Origin: Microvirga lotononidis
GTDB taxonomy: Bacteria; Pseudomonadota; Alphaproteobacteria; Rhizobiales; Beijerinckiaceae
Assembly (NCBI RefSeq): GCF_034627025.1
Contig: NZ_CP141048.1
Location: 2,244,001-2,308,000 of the forward strand
DNA: 64,000 nt
Reading direction: 5' to 3'
Part shown: positions 46,638-55,629 of the stretch, one piece after another
Position numbering within the stretch: the first letter of the stretch is position 1
Layout: every line of letters begins with the position of its first letter
Notes under the pieces: generated by a model
What the model was told of the DNA's origin: nothing
Seen by the model: the letters and a program-made list of their open reading frames with translations, nothing else
The model's database searches: none
Program-made: the position numbers and the translations under genes

Positions 46638-48584
46638 ATGCATCATTCCGACGACCTGTTCTCGAGTTTCCTGAAGACATACGAAACCCGCCGCGAGGCG
46701 GAGATGTCCCTGGCGGACTACCTGGAAGGGTGCCGCAACGATCCCATGATGTATGCGAGCGCTCCCGAGCGCATCCTAGCGGCCATCGGCGAGCCCAGGC
46801 TTGTCGATACGTCGAAGGATGCCCGCCTCGGCCGCATCTTCATGAACCGCACGATCCGGGTTTACCCGGCCTTTTCCGAATTCTACGGCATGGAAGAGAC
46901 GATCGAGATGATCGTGAGCTTCTTCCGCCACGCTGCCCAAGGCCTCGAAGAGCGCAAGCAGATCCTCTACCTGCTCGGTCCCGTTGGCGGCGGAAAATCC
47001 TCCCTTGCCGAGCGCCTGAAGGCCCTCATGGAAGTCAATCCCATTTACGTCCTGAAGGCCGGAGACGAGATCAGCCCGGTCTTCGAGAGCCCGCTCGGAC
47101 TTTTCGACCCGGAGCAGATGGGGCCGATTCTGGAGGAGAGGTACGGCATTCCGCGCCGGCGCCTGACCAACCTTCTCAGCCCCTGGGCGATCAAGCGGCT
47201 CGACGAGTTCAAGGGTGACATCTCCAAGTTCCGGGTGGTGAAGATCAACCCATCCCGCCTGAGGCAGATCGCCATCGCCAAGACGGAGCCCGGCGACGAG
47301 AACAATCAGGACATTTCGTCCCTCGTGGGCAAGGTCGACATCCGCAAGCTCGAGACCCTGTCCCAGGCCGATCCCGACGCCTACAGCTATTCCGGAGGCC
47401 TCAACCGCGCCAACCAGGGCATTCTCGAATTCGTCGAGATGTTCAAGGCGCCGATCAAGATGCTTCACCCCCTGCTCACCGCCACGCAGGAGGGGAATTA
47501 CGTCGGTACCGAGAACATCGGGTCCATCCCGTTCAGCGGCATCATCCTGGCGCATTCGAACGAGGCGGAGTGGCAGACCTTCCGCACCAACAAGAACAAC
47601 GAGGCCTTCATCGACCGCATCTACGTGATCAAGGTGCCGTATTGCCTGCGGGTCACGGAAGAGCAGAAGATCTACGAGAAGCTGATCCGCAGCTCGGAGC
47701 TGGCGGGGGCTCCCTGCGCTCCGGCTACGCTCGAAATGCTGGCCCGGTTTTCGGTCCTGTCGCGCTTGCGGGCGCATGAGAACTCGAACTTCTTCTCGAA
47801 GATGCGGGTCTATGACGGCGAGAGCCTGCGCGAGGTCGATCCTCGCGCGCGCAGCCTGCAGGAGTACAAAGATTCCGCCGGCGTCGACGAAGGCATGGAC
47901 GGCATCTCGACCCGCTTCGCGTTCAAAGTCCTGTCCGCGACCTTCAATCACGATACCATCGAGGTGGCAGCCGACCCTGTCCATCTCATGTATGTGCTCG
48001 AACAATCCCTGCGGCGCGAACAGCTGCCCCAGGACGTGGAGCGTCGCTATCTGGAATTCATCAAGGCCGAGCTGGCACCGCGCTACGCGGATTTCATCGG
48101 CCACGAAATCCAGAAGGCGTATCTCGAGTCCTATCACGATTATGGCCAGAACCTTTTCGACCGCTACGTGGCCTATGCGGATGCCTGGATCGAGGATCAG
48201 GACTTCAAGGATCCCGACACCGGCCAGCTCCTGAACCGGGAGCTCCTGAACCAGGAGCTGACCAAGATCGAGAAGCCCGCCGGAATCGCCAACCCGAAGG
48301 ATTTCCGTAACGAGGTGGTCAAGTTCTCGCTCCGCGCGCGGGCCGGCAATCAGGGCCGCAACCCGTCCTGGACGAGCTATGAGAAGATCCGCGACGTGAT
48401 CGAGCGTCGCATGTTCTCGCAGGTGGAGGAATTGCTGCCCGTCATCAGCTTCGGCTCCAAGAAGGACAGCGAGACCGAGAAGAAGCACGGAGAATTCGTG
48501 GAGCGCATGATGGACCGCGGTTACACCGAGCGTCAGGTGCGACGCCTGGTGGAGTGGTACATGCGCGTGAAGCAGGCGGGCTGA
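46638..48584 (+). CDS. prkA: PrkA family serine protein kinase
   Basis: 648 residues from ATG 46638 (MHHSDDLFSSFLKTYETRRE); an upstream TTG adds six residues. An AAA+-like domain has Walker A LLGPVGGGKSSLAERL near 112-127. The C-terminal PrkA kinase-like domain spans about 380-640 and ends VRRLVEWYMRVKQAG. Homologues (YeaG in E. coli) are cytoplasmic Ser kinases or AAA proteases tied to starvation and stress. Followed by yeaH and spoVR, the conserved three-gene operon. Confidence 0.95.
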   Translation: MHHSDDLFSSFLKTYETRREAEMSLADYLEGCRNDPMMYASAPERILAAIGEPRLVDTSKDARLGRIFMNRTIRVYPAFSEFYGMEETIEMIVSFFRHAAQGLEERKQILYLLGPVGGGKSSLAERLKALMEVNPIYVLKAGDEISPVFESPLGLFDPEQMGPILEERYGIPRRRLTNLLSPWAIKRLDEFKGDISKFRVVKINPSRLRQIAIAKTEPGDENNQDISSLVGKVDIRKLETLSQADPDAYSYSGGLNRANQGILEFVEMFKAPIKMLHPLLTATQEGNYVGTENIGSIPFSGIILAHSNEAEWQTFRTNKNNEAFIDRIYVIKVPYCLRVTEEQKIYEKLIRSSELAGAPCAPATLEMLARFSVLSRLRAHENSNFFSKMRVYDGESLREVDPRARSLQEYKDSAGVDEGMDGISTRFAFKVLSATFNHDTIEVAADPVHLMYVLEQSLRREQLPQDVERRYLEFIKAELAPRYADFIGHEIQKAYLESYHDYGQNLFDRYVAYADAWIEDQDFKDPDTGQLLNRELLNQELTKIEKPAGIANPKDFRNEVVKFSLRARAGNQGRNPSWTSYEKIRDVIERRMFSQVEELLPVISFGSKKDSETEKKHGEFVERMMDRGYTERQVRRLVEWYMRVKQAG

Positions 48585-48613
48585 CGGAAGACGGAGGCAG
48601 ATCAGGCTTTCCT

Positions 48614-49918
48614 ATGTACATCATCGACCGGCGCCTCAACCCAGGGGGCAAGAGTCTGGCCAACCGCCAACGTTTTCTGCGCCGAGCCAAGGCGCAGATC
48701 CAGCGGGCCGTACGCCAGACCGCAGGCGATCGGGACATCACCGATCTCGAACGGGGAGGGGAGGTCTCGATCCCGGCCGATGGCGTTCGCGAGCCCAGCT
48801 TCCGGCGATCCGGCGAGGGCGGAGTGCACGATCACATTCTTCCCGGCAACAAGCGCTTCGTGGAAGGCGATACCGTCGAGCGGCCTCCGGGCGGCGGCGG
48901 CGGCGCGGCGGGCGGTGACAGCGGCGAGGGCGAGGACGACTTCCGCTTCGTCCTGACCCGCGACGAGTTCCTCGACCTTTTCCTCGACGACCTGGAGCTG
49001 CCGGACTTGGCCAAGCGGCGCGTCGCGACGGTGGAGACGCAAGGGATGCGGCGGGCCGGCTATACGGTCACCGGCTCCCCCGTGAACCTCGCCTTGCTGC
49101 GCTCCATGCGCAATGCCCTCTCCCGCCGCATCGCCATGAGGCGCCCGAAATCGGAGGACCTGCTCCACCTTCAAGAGGAGATCGCACGTCTTGAAGAGCA
49201 TGGAGGTCCGTCCGAACGCTTGACCGCTCTGCGCGAGGAGCTGGAGCAGCTTCAGCTGCGCACCAAGCGCTTTCCCTATATCGATCCCATCGATCTGCGC
49301 TATCGCCGCTTCGAACCCGTTTCGAAGCCGGTTGCCCAGGCGGTCATGTTCTGCCTCATGGACGTCTCGGGCTCCATGACCGAGCACATGAAGGATTTGG
49401 CCAAGCGGTTCTACATGCTGCTCTACATCTTCCTGACGCGCCGCTACAAGCACGTGGAGATCGTTTTCATCCGCCACACGCACGAAGCCAAGGAGGTGGA
49501 CGAGGAGACCTTCTTCAACAGCCCGGAGACCGGTGGAACGGTGGTGTCCTCCGCTCTGCGCGAGATGCAGCGGATCGTGGAGGAGCGCTATTCGCCGGAT
49601 GCGTGGAACATCTACGCGGCCCAGGCCTCCGACGGCGACAACTCGCCCAACGACGGCACCACCAGCGCTGCCCTGCTGCGCGACGTAATCCTGCCGGTCT
49701 GCCAGTACTATGCCTATCTCGAGGTCGGCAGCGACAGCGACCGGATGCAGACCGGATTCATCAACCACAAGACGTCCCTGTGGCAGACCTACGAGGCGCT
49801 CCTGGAAGAGGGGGCCAACCTCGCCATGCGCAAGGTGAATCACCGTCGCGAAATCTATCCGGTCTTCCGCGAGCTCTTCCGTCGGCGCGACGCGGAAGCA
49901 GGAGCGAGGGTGCCATGA
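48614..49918 (+). CDS. YeaH/YhbH family protein (DUF444)
   Basis: 434 residues from ATG 48614 (MYIIDRRLNPGGKSLANRQRF), 29 nt after prkA. A VWA-like fold shows in the C-terminal half: VMFCLMDVSGSMTEHMKDLAKRF carries a MIDAS-like DVSGSM. The middle has a Gly-rich stretch (PPGGGGGAAGGDSGEG). Typical partner of PrkA; SpoVR follows with an ATGA overlap. Probably an adaptor or scaffold in the stress-related PrkA pathway. Confidence 0.94.
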   Translation: MYIIDRRLNPGGKSLANRQRFLRRAKAQIQRAVRQTAGDRDITDLERGGEVSIPADGVREPSFRRSGEGGVHDHILPGNKRFVEGDTVERPPGGGGGAAGGDSGEGEDDFRFVLTRDEFLDLFLDDLELPDLAKRRVATVETQGMRRAGYTVTGSPVNLALLRSMRNALSRRIAMRRPKSEDLLHLQEEIARLEEHGGPSERLTALREELEQLQLRTKRFPYIDPIDLRYRRFEPVSKPVAQAVMFCLMDVSGSMTEHMKDLAKRFYMLLYIFLTRRYKHVEIVFIRHTHEAKEVDEETFFNSPETGGTVVSSALREMQRIVEERYSPDAWNIYAAQASDGDNSPNDGTTSAALLRDVILPVCQYYAYLEVGSDSDRMQTGFINHKTSLWQTYEALLEEGANLAMRKVNHRREIYPVFRELFRRRDAEAGARVP

Positions 49919-51459
49919 GCGTGACCCTGCACGACAGCCTGCTGTTCCACGGGGCCGACTGGGATTTCGGAACGATCCAACGCATCCATGACGCCGTCGA
50001 AGCCATCGGCGTCGGCGAGCTGGGGCTCGACGTCTATCCGAACCAGATCGAGGTGATTACCGCCGAGCAGATGCTCGATGCCTATGCGTCGATCGGCATG
50101 CCCCTGTTCTACAAGCACTGGTCCTTCGGCAAGCGCTTCGCCCTGCATGAATCGAGCTATCGCCAGGGCCTCATGGGCCTTGCCTACGAGATCGTCATCA
50201 ACTCGAACCCGTGCATCTCCTACATCATGGAGGAGAACTCGGCGACGATGCAGACGCTCGTCATCGCCCACGCGGCTTTCGGCCACAACCATTTCTTCAA
50301 GAACAACTACCTCTTCAAGGAATGGACCGATGCGGACGGGATCCTCGACTATCTCGAATTCGCCAAGGGTTACATCACACGCTGCGAGGAGCGCTACGGG
50401 CATGCGGCCGTGGAGCGCGTTCTCGACGCTGCCCATGCCCTGATGTCCCATGGCGTGCACCGCTATCCGCGCAAGAAGCGGCCCGATCTGCGTTCGGAGG
50501 AGCGCCGGGAGCGGGAGCGCCATCTCCACCAGGAGCAGACCTTCAATGACCTGTGGCGCACCGTCCCGACCAAGGGGGCGGCCGCCAAGCCACAGCTGAG
50601 CGAGGAGCGCCGCCGCGCCCTCCTCGAGCTGCCGCAGGAGAACATCCTGTACTTCCTTGAGAAGTCGGCGCCGCGCCTGCAGCCCTGGCAGCGCGAGATC
50701 CTGCGCATCGTGCGCCAGATCGCGCAGTATTTCTATCCGCAGCGCCAGACCAAGGTGATGAACGAGGGCTGTGCCACCTATTGCCATTACCGCATCATGA
50801 CCCGCCTGCACGAGACGGGACAGATCAGCGACGGTTCCTTCCTCGAATTCCTGCAGTCCCATACCAACGTGACCCGGCAGCCGGAATTCGACGATCCGCA
50901 TTACGGCGGCATCAATCCCTATGCCCTCGGCTTCGGCATGATGCAGGACATCGAACGCATATGTACCCAGCCGACCACTGAGGACCGGGATTGGTTCCCC
51001 GACATTGCAGGCAGCGGGGATGCCATGGCGGTGCTGCGCGAGGTCTGGGCGAACTATCGCGACGAGAGCTTCATCTCGCAGTTTCTGAGTCCGCACCTGA
51101 TCCGGCAGTGGCGCATGTTCCACCTCGTCGACGATCCGGACCAGCCCGAGCTCATGATCGAAGCGATCCATGACGAGCGGGGATACAGGCGTCTGCGACG
51201 CTCGCTTTCGCGCCATTATGATGTCGGCTGGAGCGATCCCGATATCCAGGTCGTTGACGTGGACCTCGCGGGAGATCGGCGCCTGATCCTGCATCATCAC
51301 GTTCTCAATCGCACCCTGCTGCACAAGGACGACGCCCAGCGGGTCCTGCAGATGGTGGCCAATCTCTGGGGCTATGCGGTGGTGCTGAAAGAGGTGGAAC
51401 CGGCCACCGGAGCGATCTTCCAGGAGCACGTGGCTCACCCGCACGAAACGCTCTTTTAA
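49915..51459 (+). CDS. SpoVR family protein
   Basis: 514 residues; ATG overlaps the yeaH stop (ATGA). SpoVR hallmarks: YPNQIEVITAEQMLDAYAS, MPLFYKHWSFGKRF, NSNPCISYIMEENSATMQTL, AHAAFGHNHFFKNNY, and MNEGCATYCHYRIM. Named for Bacillus SpoVR (cortex formation), but in proteobacteria it is found with PrkA and YeaH (E. coli YcgB) and relates to stationary-phase physiology. Cytoplasmic. The conserved His/Glu/Cys residues suggest metal binding. Confidence 0.95.
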   Translation: MSVTLHDSLLFHGADWDFGTIQRIHDAVEAIGVGELGLDVYPNQIEVITAEQMLDAYASIGMPLFYKHWSFGKRFALHESSYRQGLMGLAYEIVINSNPCISYIMEENSATMQTLVIAHAAFGHNHFFKNNYLFKEWTDADGILDYLEFAKGYITRCEERYGHAAVERVLDAAHALMSHGVHRYPRKKRPDLRSEERRERERHLHQEQTFNDLWRTVPTKGAAAKPQLSEERRRALLELPQENILYFLEKSAPRLQPWQREILRIVRQIAQYFYPQRQTKVMNEGCATYCHYRIMTRLHETGQISDGSFLEFLQSHTNVTRQPEFDDPHYGGINPYALGFGMMQDIERICTQPTTEDRDWFPDIAGSGDAMAVLREVWANYRDESFISQFLSPHLIRQWRMFHLVDDPDQPELMIEAIHDERGYRRLRRSLSRHYDVGWSDPDIQVVDVDLAGDRRLILHHHVLNRTLLHKDDAQRVLQMVANLWGYAVVLKEVEPATGAIFQEHVAHPHETLF

Positions 51460-51558
51460 AAGACACTTTGACGCAAAAAAGCCTGGGACTCACGCGACCA
51501 TAGGGTTCCCTGGGCTCGGCCCTGGTTTCGGGGTCGGCTCCCTTGCAGGAGAATACCT

Positions 51559-52020
51559 ATGGAACACAAGCCTGTAGAGAAGCTGCGTAGCGTCGCTGAA
51601 GTGCATGAGTTGAGCCAAGGTTTCCTGTCCCGGCGCGAACGCCTCGAGCGTTGGGCCGAAGTGTTGGAGCGCCAGCCGAAGCGGCGCTTGAGGTCACTGG
51701 GTGAGATCGAGTTCGTCCCGAAGGACAAGCGGCCGGAACTGAGGTCGGACGAATCACCCGTTACGGTCGCGTTTGAAGATCCGGTCCTGCGCGCCGCCGG
51801 CCTGAAGGGCGACACGCTCGGGGATGCCATGGAGTTCTTCGAGTTATCGGAAGGAGCCTCCCACCGCCTTCTCTGCTCTTGCATGAACGGCTGGAGCATG
51901 GAAGCAGGCTCGACAGCACGAAAAGTCCATCGTATCGCGAACCCCGATCATCGGCTCATGCTGTTCACGACGGCCGGGCTGCTCACAGCCGCCCCGGCAG
52001 TGTTCTACCTGCTGAGCTGA
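51559..52020 (+). CDS. Hypothetical protein, possibly with a C-terminal membrane anchor
   Basis: 153 residues, ATG preceded by GCAGGAG. The N-terminal two thirds are charged and helical (RRERLERWAEVLERQPKRRL; SLGEIEFVPKDKRPELRSD); the C-terminal 20 residues (MLFTTAGLLTAAPAVFYLLS) are a single hydrophobic helix. The central DPVLRAAGLKGDTLGDAMEFF has no assigned family. It sits 99 nt after spoVR and could be co-expressed with it. I do not recognise it beyond a guess that it is conserved among relatives. Confidence 0.7.
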   Translation: MEHKPVEKLRSVAEVHELSQGFLSRRERLERWAEVLERQPKRRLRSLGEIEFVPKDKRPELRSDESPVTVAFEDPVLRAAGLKGDTLGDAMEFFELSEGASHRLLCSCMNGWSMEAGSTARKVHRIANPDHRLMLFTTAGLLTAAPAVFYLLS

Positions 52021-52086
52021 AAGAATGCTGCGGCACCGAGCCTCCTGATCAGCGGGCCCGGTGCCGATTGTTCGGAGACCTGATGA

Positions 52087-52377
52087 ATGTCGGATGCGCC
52101 GCCCCGTCGGATTGGATTGCCCTGGTACAACCGGGAAGATTATCCCCGCATCCGCGCCATGATGACCGACCAGCACAACCTTGCCCCGACCTATGAGGCC
52201 TGGCTGGCCTCGGCCGAGAATAACGAGAGCGTCGGCCAGCAGGCTGGCCTTCGGATTGAACGCATCCTGATCGAGCCCGACGCGTTCGCGACGTGGTGTG
52301 AGGAAAAGGGCCTGGAGCCTGATGGAAAGGCGCGCACGACATATGCCGCTGAGATGAGCGCCCGGATCTCCGTGTAG
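52087..52377 (+). CDS. Hypothetical protein
   Basis: 96 residues, hydrophilic, no signal peptide or membrane segment. Pattern: LPWYNREDYPRIRAMMTDQH, APTYEAWLASAENNE, then IERILIEPDAFATWCEEKGL. The start-to-end pattern suggests a small alpha/beta cytoplasmic protein of unknown function. ATG start inside the gap after the previous gene (66 nt). I do not recognise a characterised family. Confidence 0.72.
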   Translation: MSDAPPRRIGLPWYNREDYPRIRAMMTDQHNLAPTYEAWLASAENNESVGQQAGLRIERILIEPDAFATWCEEKGLEPDGKARTTYAAEMSARISV

Positions 52378-52463
52378 CCTCACATTATCGTTCCCAAACG
52401 GCCAAGTCTTGAAGTCTCCGCACCCGTCTCTAATTGCTCGGGCGGCATGGTGGAGGGACAGAC

Positions 52464-53501
52464 TTGCTGAAAGAGAGTGCTGCCAGCGACGATATTTCCG
52501 CATCTTCGTCGAAACGAAGTGACGAGCCCGCCGGGGCGGCGGGAACCATGCGGGCCGCCATTCTCACGGGACCTGGGCAGATCAAGATCAGCGAGGTTGC
52601 GCGTCCGGTGCCGGGGCGGGGGCAAGTGCGGCTCCGCTTGGAAGGATGCGGCGTGTGCGCTTCGAACCTCACGCCATGGGCCGGCCCTGAATGGATGCAG
52701 TATCCCACCGAGCCGGGCGCTCTCGGACATGAGGCCTGGGGGTTCGTGGACGCGGCAGGTGAGGGCGTCGAAGACTTGGCGGTCGGAGACCGGGTCGCGG
52801 CACTCTCCTACAAATCCTATGCGGAATATGATCTGGCCGAGGCTGATGCCGTCGTTCCCCTGCCGGATGCCCTGGCGGGCCAGCCCTTTCCCGGCGAGCC
52901 GCTCGGCTGTGCCATGAACATCTTCCAACGCAGCGACATCGAGGCCGGGCAGACGATCGCCATTATCGGCATCGGCTTTCTGGGCGCTATCCTCACGAAG
53001 CTCGCCGCCGATGCCGGTGCGCGGGTGATCGCCATCTCGCGACGGCCATTCTCGCTCGATCTCGCGCGCCGCATGGGCGCGGCCGAGACGATCCCGATGG
53101 AGGATCACCATGCGATCATCGAGCAGGTCAAGGAACTGACCGGCGGCGCATTCTGCGACCGGGTCATCGAGGCGGTCGGCAAGCAATGGCCGCTCGACCT
53201 CGCGGGCGAGCTGACCCGCGAGCGCGGAAAGCTGATCGTGGCCGGCTACCACCAGGACGGCCCACGGCAGGTCAATATGTGGCTCTGGAACTGGCGCGGC
53301 CTCGACGTGATCAACGCTCACGAACGCGATCCCAAGATCTACGTGCAGGGATTGCGCGAGGCCGTTGATGCGATCGCATCGGGGCGTCTCGATCCGAGCT
53401 TTCTCTACACCCACGTCTATCCTCTCGAGCGGCTCGATGAAGCGCTCAATGCCACGCGCGATCGACCGGATGGTTTCCTCAAAGCCCTCGTGACGTATTG
53501 A
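52464..53501 (+). CDS. Zinc-type MDR-family dehydrogenase
   Basis: 345 residues from a TTG at 52464, chosen because TGGAGGG lies 7 nt upstream; ATG 52548 (MRAAILTGPGQIKI) is an alternative that drops 28 low-complexity residues. MDR features: RLRLEGCGVCASNLTPW (Cys ligand), GHEAWGFVDAAGEGV, nucleotide loop IAIIGIGFLGAILTKLAADAG. The four-Cys structural zinc lobe is absent. The stop overlaps the next start. With the Gfo/Idh gene it probably oxidises and reduces a sugar or cyclitol intermediate of the neighbouring cluster. Confidence 0.88.
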   Translation: MLKESAASDDISASSSKRSDEPAGAAGTMRAAILTGPGQIKISEVARPVPGRGQVRLRLEGCGVCASNLTPWAGPEWMQYPTEPGALGHEAWGFVDAAGEGVEDLAVGDRVAALSYKSYAEYDLAEADAVVPLPDALAGQPFPGEPLGCAMNIFQRSDIEAGQTIAIIGIGFLGAILTKLAADAGARVIAISRRPFSLDLARRMGAAETIPMEDHHAIIEQVKELTGGAFCDRVIEAVGKQWPLDLAGELTRERGKLIVAGYHQDGPRQVNMWLWNWRGLDVINAHERDPKIYVQGLREAVDAIASGRLDPSFLYTHVYPLERLDEALNATRDRPDGFLKALVTY

Positions 53502-54538
53502 TGGTGCCACAGGCTATGCTCAAGACGAATTCCGGGACCTCCCTTGCCCGTCCGCGTCTGGGCTTTCTCGGCGTCGGATGGATCGGCCGGCACCGCATGC
53601 AGGCGATCCTCGGTACCGGCGCCGTCGATGTCGTGGCTGTCGCCGACCCGTCCTCTGAGATGGCTGCAGAAGCCGGCAAGCTAGCGCCTGACGCGCAACT
53701 GGTTTCCGGTCTCGACGACATCCTCGACCTCGGCGTCGATGGTGTCGTGATTGCGACTCCAAGTGCCATGCATGCGGAACAATCGATCAGAGCACTGGAG
53801 CGCGGCGCCGCCGTGTTCTGCCAGAAGCCGCTCGGGAGAACGATGGCGGAGGTCCACGCCGTGGTCGATGCGGCACGAAAGGCCGACCGGTTGTTGTGCG
53901 TGGATCTCTCCTACCGCTTCACGGAAGGCATGCGGCACATTCGCGAGATCATCGATTCAGGAGAGCTGGGGCACGTCTATGCGGTGGATGTCGTGTTCCA
54001 CAACGCTTACGGCCCGGACAAGCCCTGGTTCTACGATCCGGCCCTGTCGGGCGGCGGCTGCGTGATGGACCTCGGCGTCCATCTGGTCGATCTCGCCCTT
54101 TGGACACTGAACAACCCGGGAGTCGGGAGCGTCGCGGGCAAGCTCTTCGCCGATGGCGCGCCTCTCAAGGACACCACATCGCAGGTGGAGGATTACGCCG
54201 TCGCGACCGTCGAGCTAGACACGGGCACCGTGGTGCAGCTCGCCTGTTCCTGGCGGCTTCAGGCCGGAAGCGATGCGATCATTTCCGTCACGTTCTACGG
54301 GACGAAGGGCGGTGTATCGCTGCGCAACGTGAACGGATCGTTCTATGATTTCACGGCCGAGCGCTATTGGGGCAAGTCGCGGGAGACGTTGACCACGCCG
54401 CCTGATGAGTGGGGTGGCCGCGCGGCGGCCGACTGGGCGTCGCGCCTTGCGGCAGGGGAGCGTTTCGATCCGGCCGCGGAGCAACTGGTCGACGTCGCAA
54501 AGGTGCTCGACCGGATTTACGGGCGCTCGTTCGAATAA
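53501..54538 (+). CDS. Gfo/Idh/MocA family oxidoreductase (inositol/glycoside cluster)
   Basis: 345 residues; ATG 53501 overlaps the MDR stop (TGATG). Rossmann motif LGFLGVGWIGRHRMQAIL near 20-37, family motif variant CQKPLGRTM near 108 (EKP becomes QKP, the Lys is kept), and GGGCVMDLGVHLVDLALWTL near 185 with the catalytic Asp/His. Inositol 2-dehydrogenases belong here, which is notable with an inositol-phosphate synthase 5 kb away. Substrate inferred, not shown. Convergent with the glycoside hydrolase-like gene. Confidence 0.9.
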   Translation: MVPQAMLKTNSGTSLARPRLGFLGVGWIGRHRMQAILGTGAVDVVAVADPSSEMAAEAGKLAPDAQLVSGLDDILDLGVDGVVIATPSAMHAEQSIRALERGAAVFCQKPLGRTMAEVHAVVDAARKADRLLCVDLSYRFTEGMRHIREIIDSGELGHVYAVDVVFHNAYGPDKPWFYDPALSGGGCVMDLGVHLVDLALWTLNNPGVGSVAGKLFADGAPLKDTTSQVEDYAVATVELDTGTVVQLACSWRLQAGSDAIISVTFYGTKGGVSLRNVNGSFYDFTAERYWGKSRETLTTPPDEWGGRAAADWASRLAAGERFDPAAEQLVDVAKVLDRIYGRSFE

Positions 54539-54639
54539 GAGATCGGCGCAGCCATTCTCAGCTATCCGTAGAGGCGCCATCTCACCGGACTTGTGTCGAT
54601 GGCATCCCTGCTGTTAGCTGCCGTGACGTTCCAATCGGG

Positions 54640-54662
54640 ATGGCCGGCCCAAGGCCGGCCAT
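54640..54662. terminator. REP-like bidirectional hairpin
   Basis: Perfect 10-bp stem ATGGCCGGCC (54640-54649) / GGCCGGCCAT (54653-54662), loop CAA, between two convergent stop codons. It resembles the first arm of the REP-like element at 18172. Confidence 0.7.
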
Positions 54663-54699
54663 GACTTGGAGGCGTCAGTCCGTAGAAACGAGACCTGCC

Positions 54700-55629
54700 T
54701 CAGAGAACCTCCAAAACCTTGCTGGCCCGAACGGGCTCGCCCGCAGGAGCGTAACGGCGGATCATGCTCGCGCAGAATTCTGCAAACTCCTCTTTCACCT
54801 GCGGCGCACTGGTGTGATGAGGGGCAATCCCGCGATGCTCCGGGGTGAAGCAGAAGGTCACCGTCACGTCGAAATCCGCGAGCGCCTCCATCTGCCGGTC
54901 GAACCAATCCAACGCGTTCGGACGGAAGCTGTCGGCCCAGGACAGGCCGGTGCGCAGGTACTTGACGCCGAGGCGCTTCATCCATGCCACGGCGTCATCG
55001 AGGCGGTGGTCTTCATAGTGGAACCACTGGCAGAGGCCCATCTGCGGCGCATATTTGGCGAATTCCTCAAGAGAAGGCTTCGGCGTGCCGTCCTCTCGTA
55101 GGAGACCCATGTAGAAGTGCCGGTAATAGGAAGAGCCCTCGGCTTCCCTGTGCCGCGTCGTGGCTTCCCACGCGCGGGGAAGATCGTAGAGGCTGTACCA
55201 ATGGATCTTCGGCACCTTGCCGATCAAAAGCTCGGCAGTCCGATTCAAGCCCCAGACCTGGACTTCCTCGGCCCCGAAGGTGGATATGCCGACTTCGCTG
55301 ACCCAGATGGGCTTGTCCGTCACGGCGCGGATCTCGTCGATCTTCGCGGGCCATTCGTGAATCTGCCACAGGTTCCAGTCGAGCGGGAAGCCATGGACGG
55401 CCACGACATCGAGGTGATCGAGAGCGCCATGGCCCTCCAATTTCCTGATGAAGCCGGGATCGATGGGCGAAATTCCCCCAAGAACACGCGGCAGATTGGG
55501 GTTCTCCGCCTTGATCGCCTGGCTGGCGGAAATCACCATGTCGGAGAAGAGCTTCCAATCCGGGTCGATCTCCGGATCCCAATGGGACTTGTTGTTGGGC
55601 TCATTCCAGATCATTGCGGCTTCGATCAT
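54700..55629 (-). CDS. Glycoside hydrolase-like protein with permuted TIM-barrel motif order
   Basis: 309 residues. Clan GH-A style residues: Glu10 in MIWNEPNN (acid/base) and Glu112 in WVSEVGISTFG (nucleophile). In ordinary members the strand-1 region comes first; here the segments GVKYLRTGLSWADSFRP (about 221-237), VTVTFCFTPEHRG (255-267) and EFAEFCASMIRRYAP (281-295), which look like barrel strands 1-3, come after the catalytic half. So the barrel looks circularly permuted. Its ATG overlaps the methyltransferase stop. It could be a glycosidase or transglycosidase of the cluster's product; no signal peptide, so cytoplasmic. Confidence 0.78.
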   Translation of the reverse strand: MIEAAMIWNEPNNKSHWDPEIDPDWKLFSDMVISASQAIKAENPNLPRVLGGISPIDPGFIRKLEGHGALDHLDVVAVHGFPLDWNLWQIHEWPAKIDEIRAVTDKPIWVSEVGISTFGAEEVQVWGLNRTAELLIGKVPKIHWYSLYDLPRAWEATTRHREAEGSSYYRHFYMGLLREDGTPKPSLEEFAKYAPQMGLCQWFHYEDHRLDDAVAWMKRLGVKYLRTGLSWADSFRPNALDWFDRQMEALADFDVTVTFCFTPEHRGIAPHHTSAPQVKEEFAEFCASMIRRYAPAGEPVRASKVLEVL

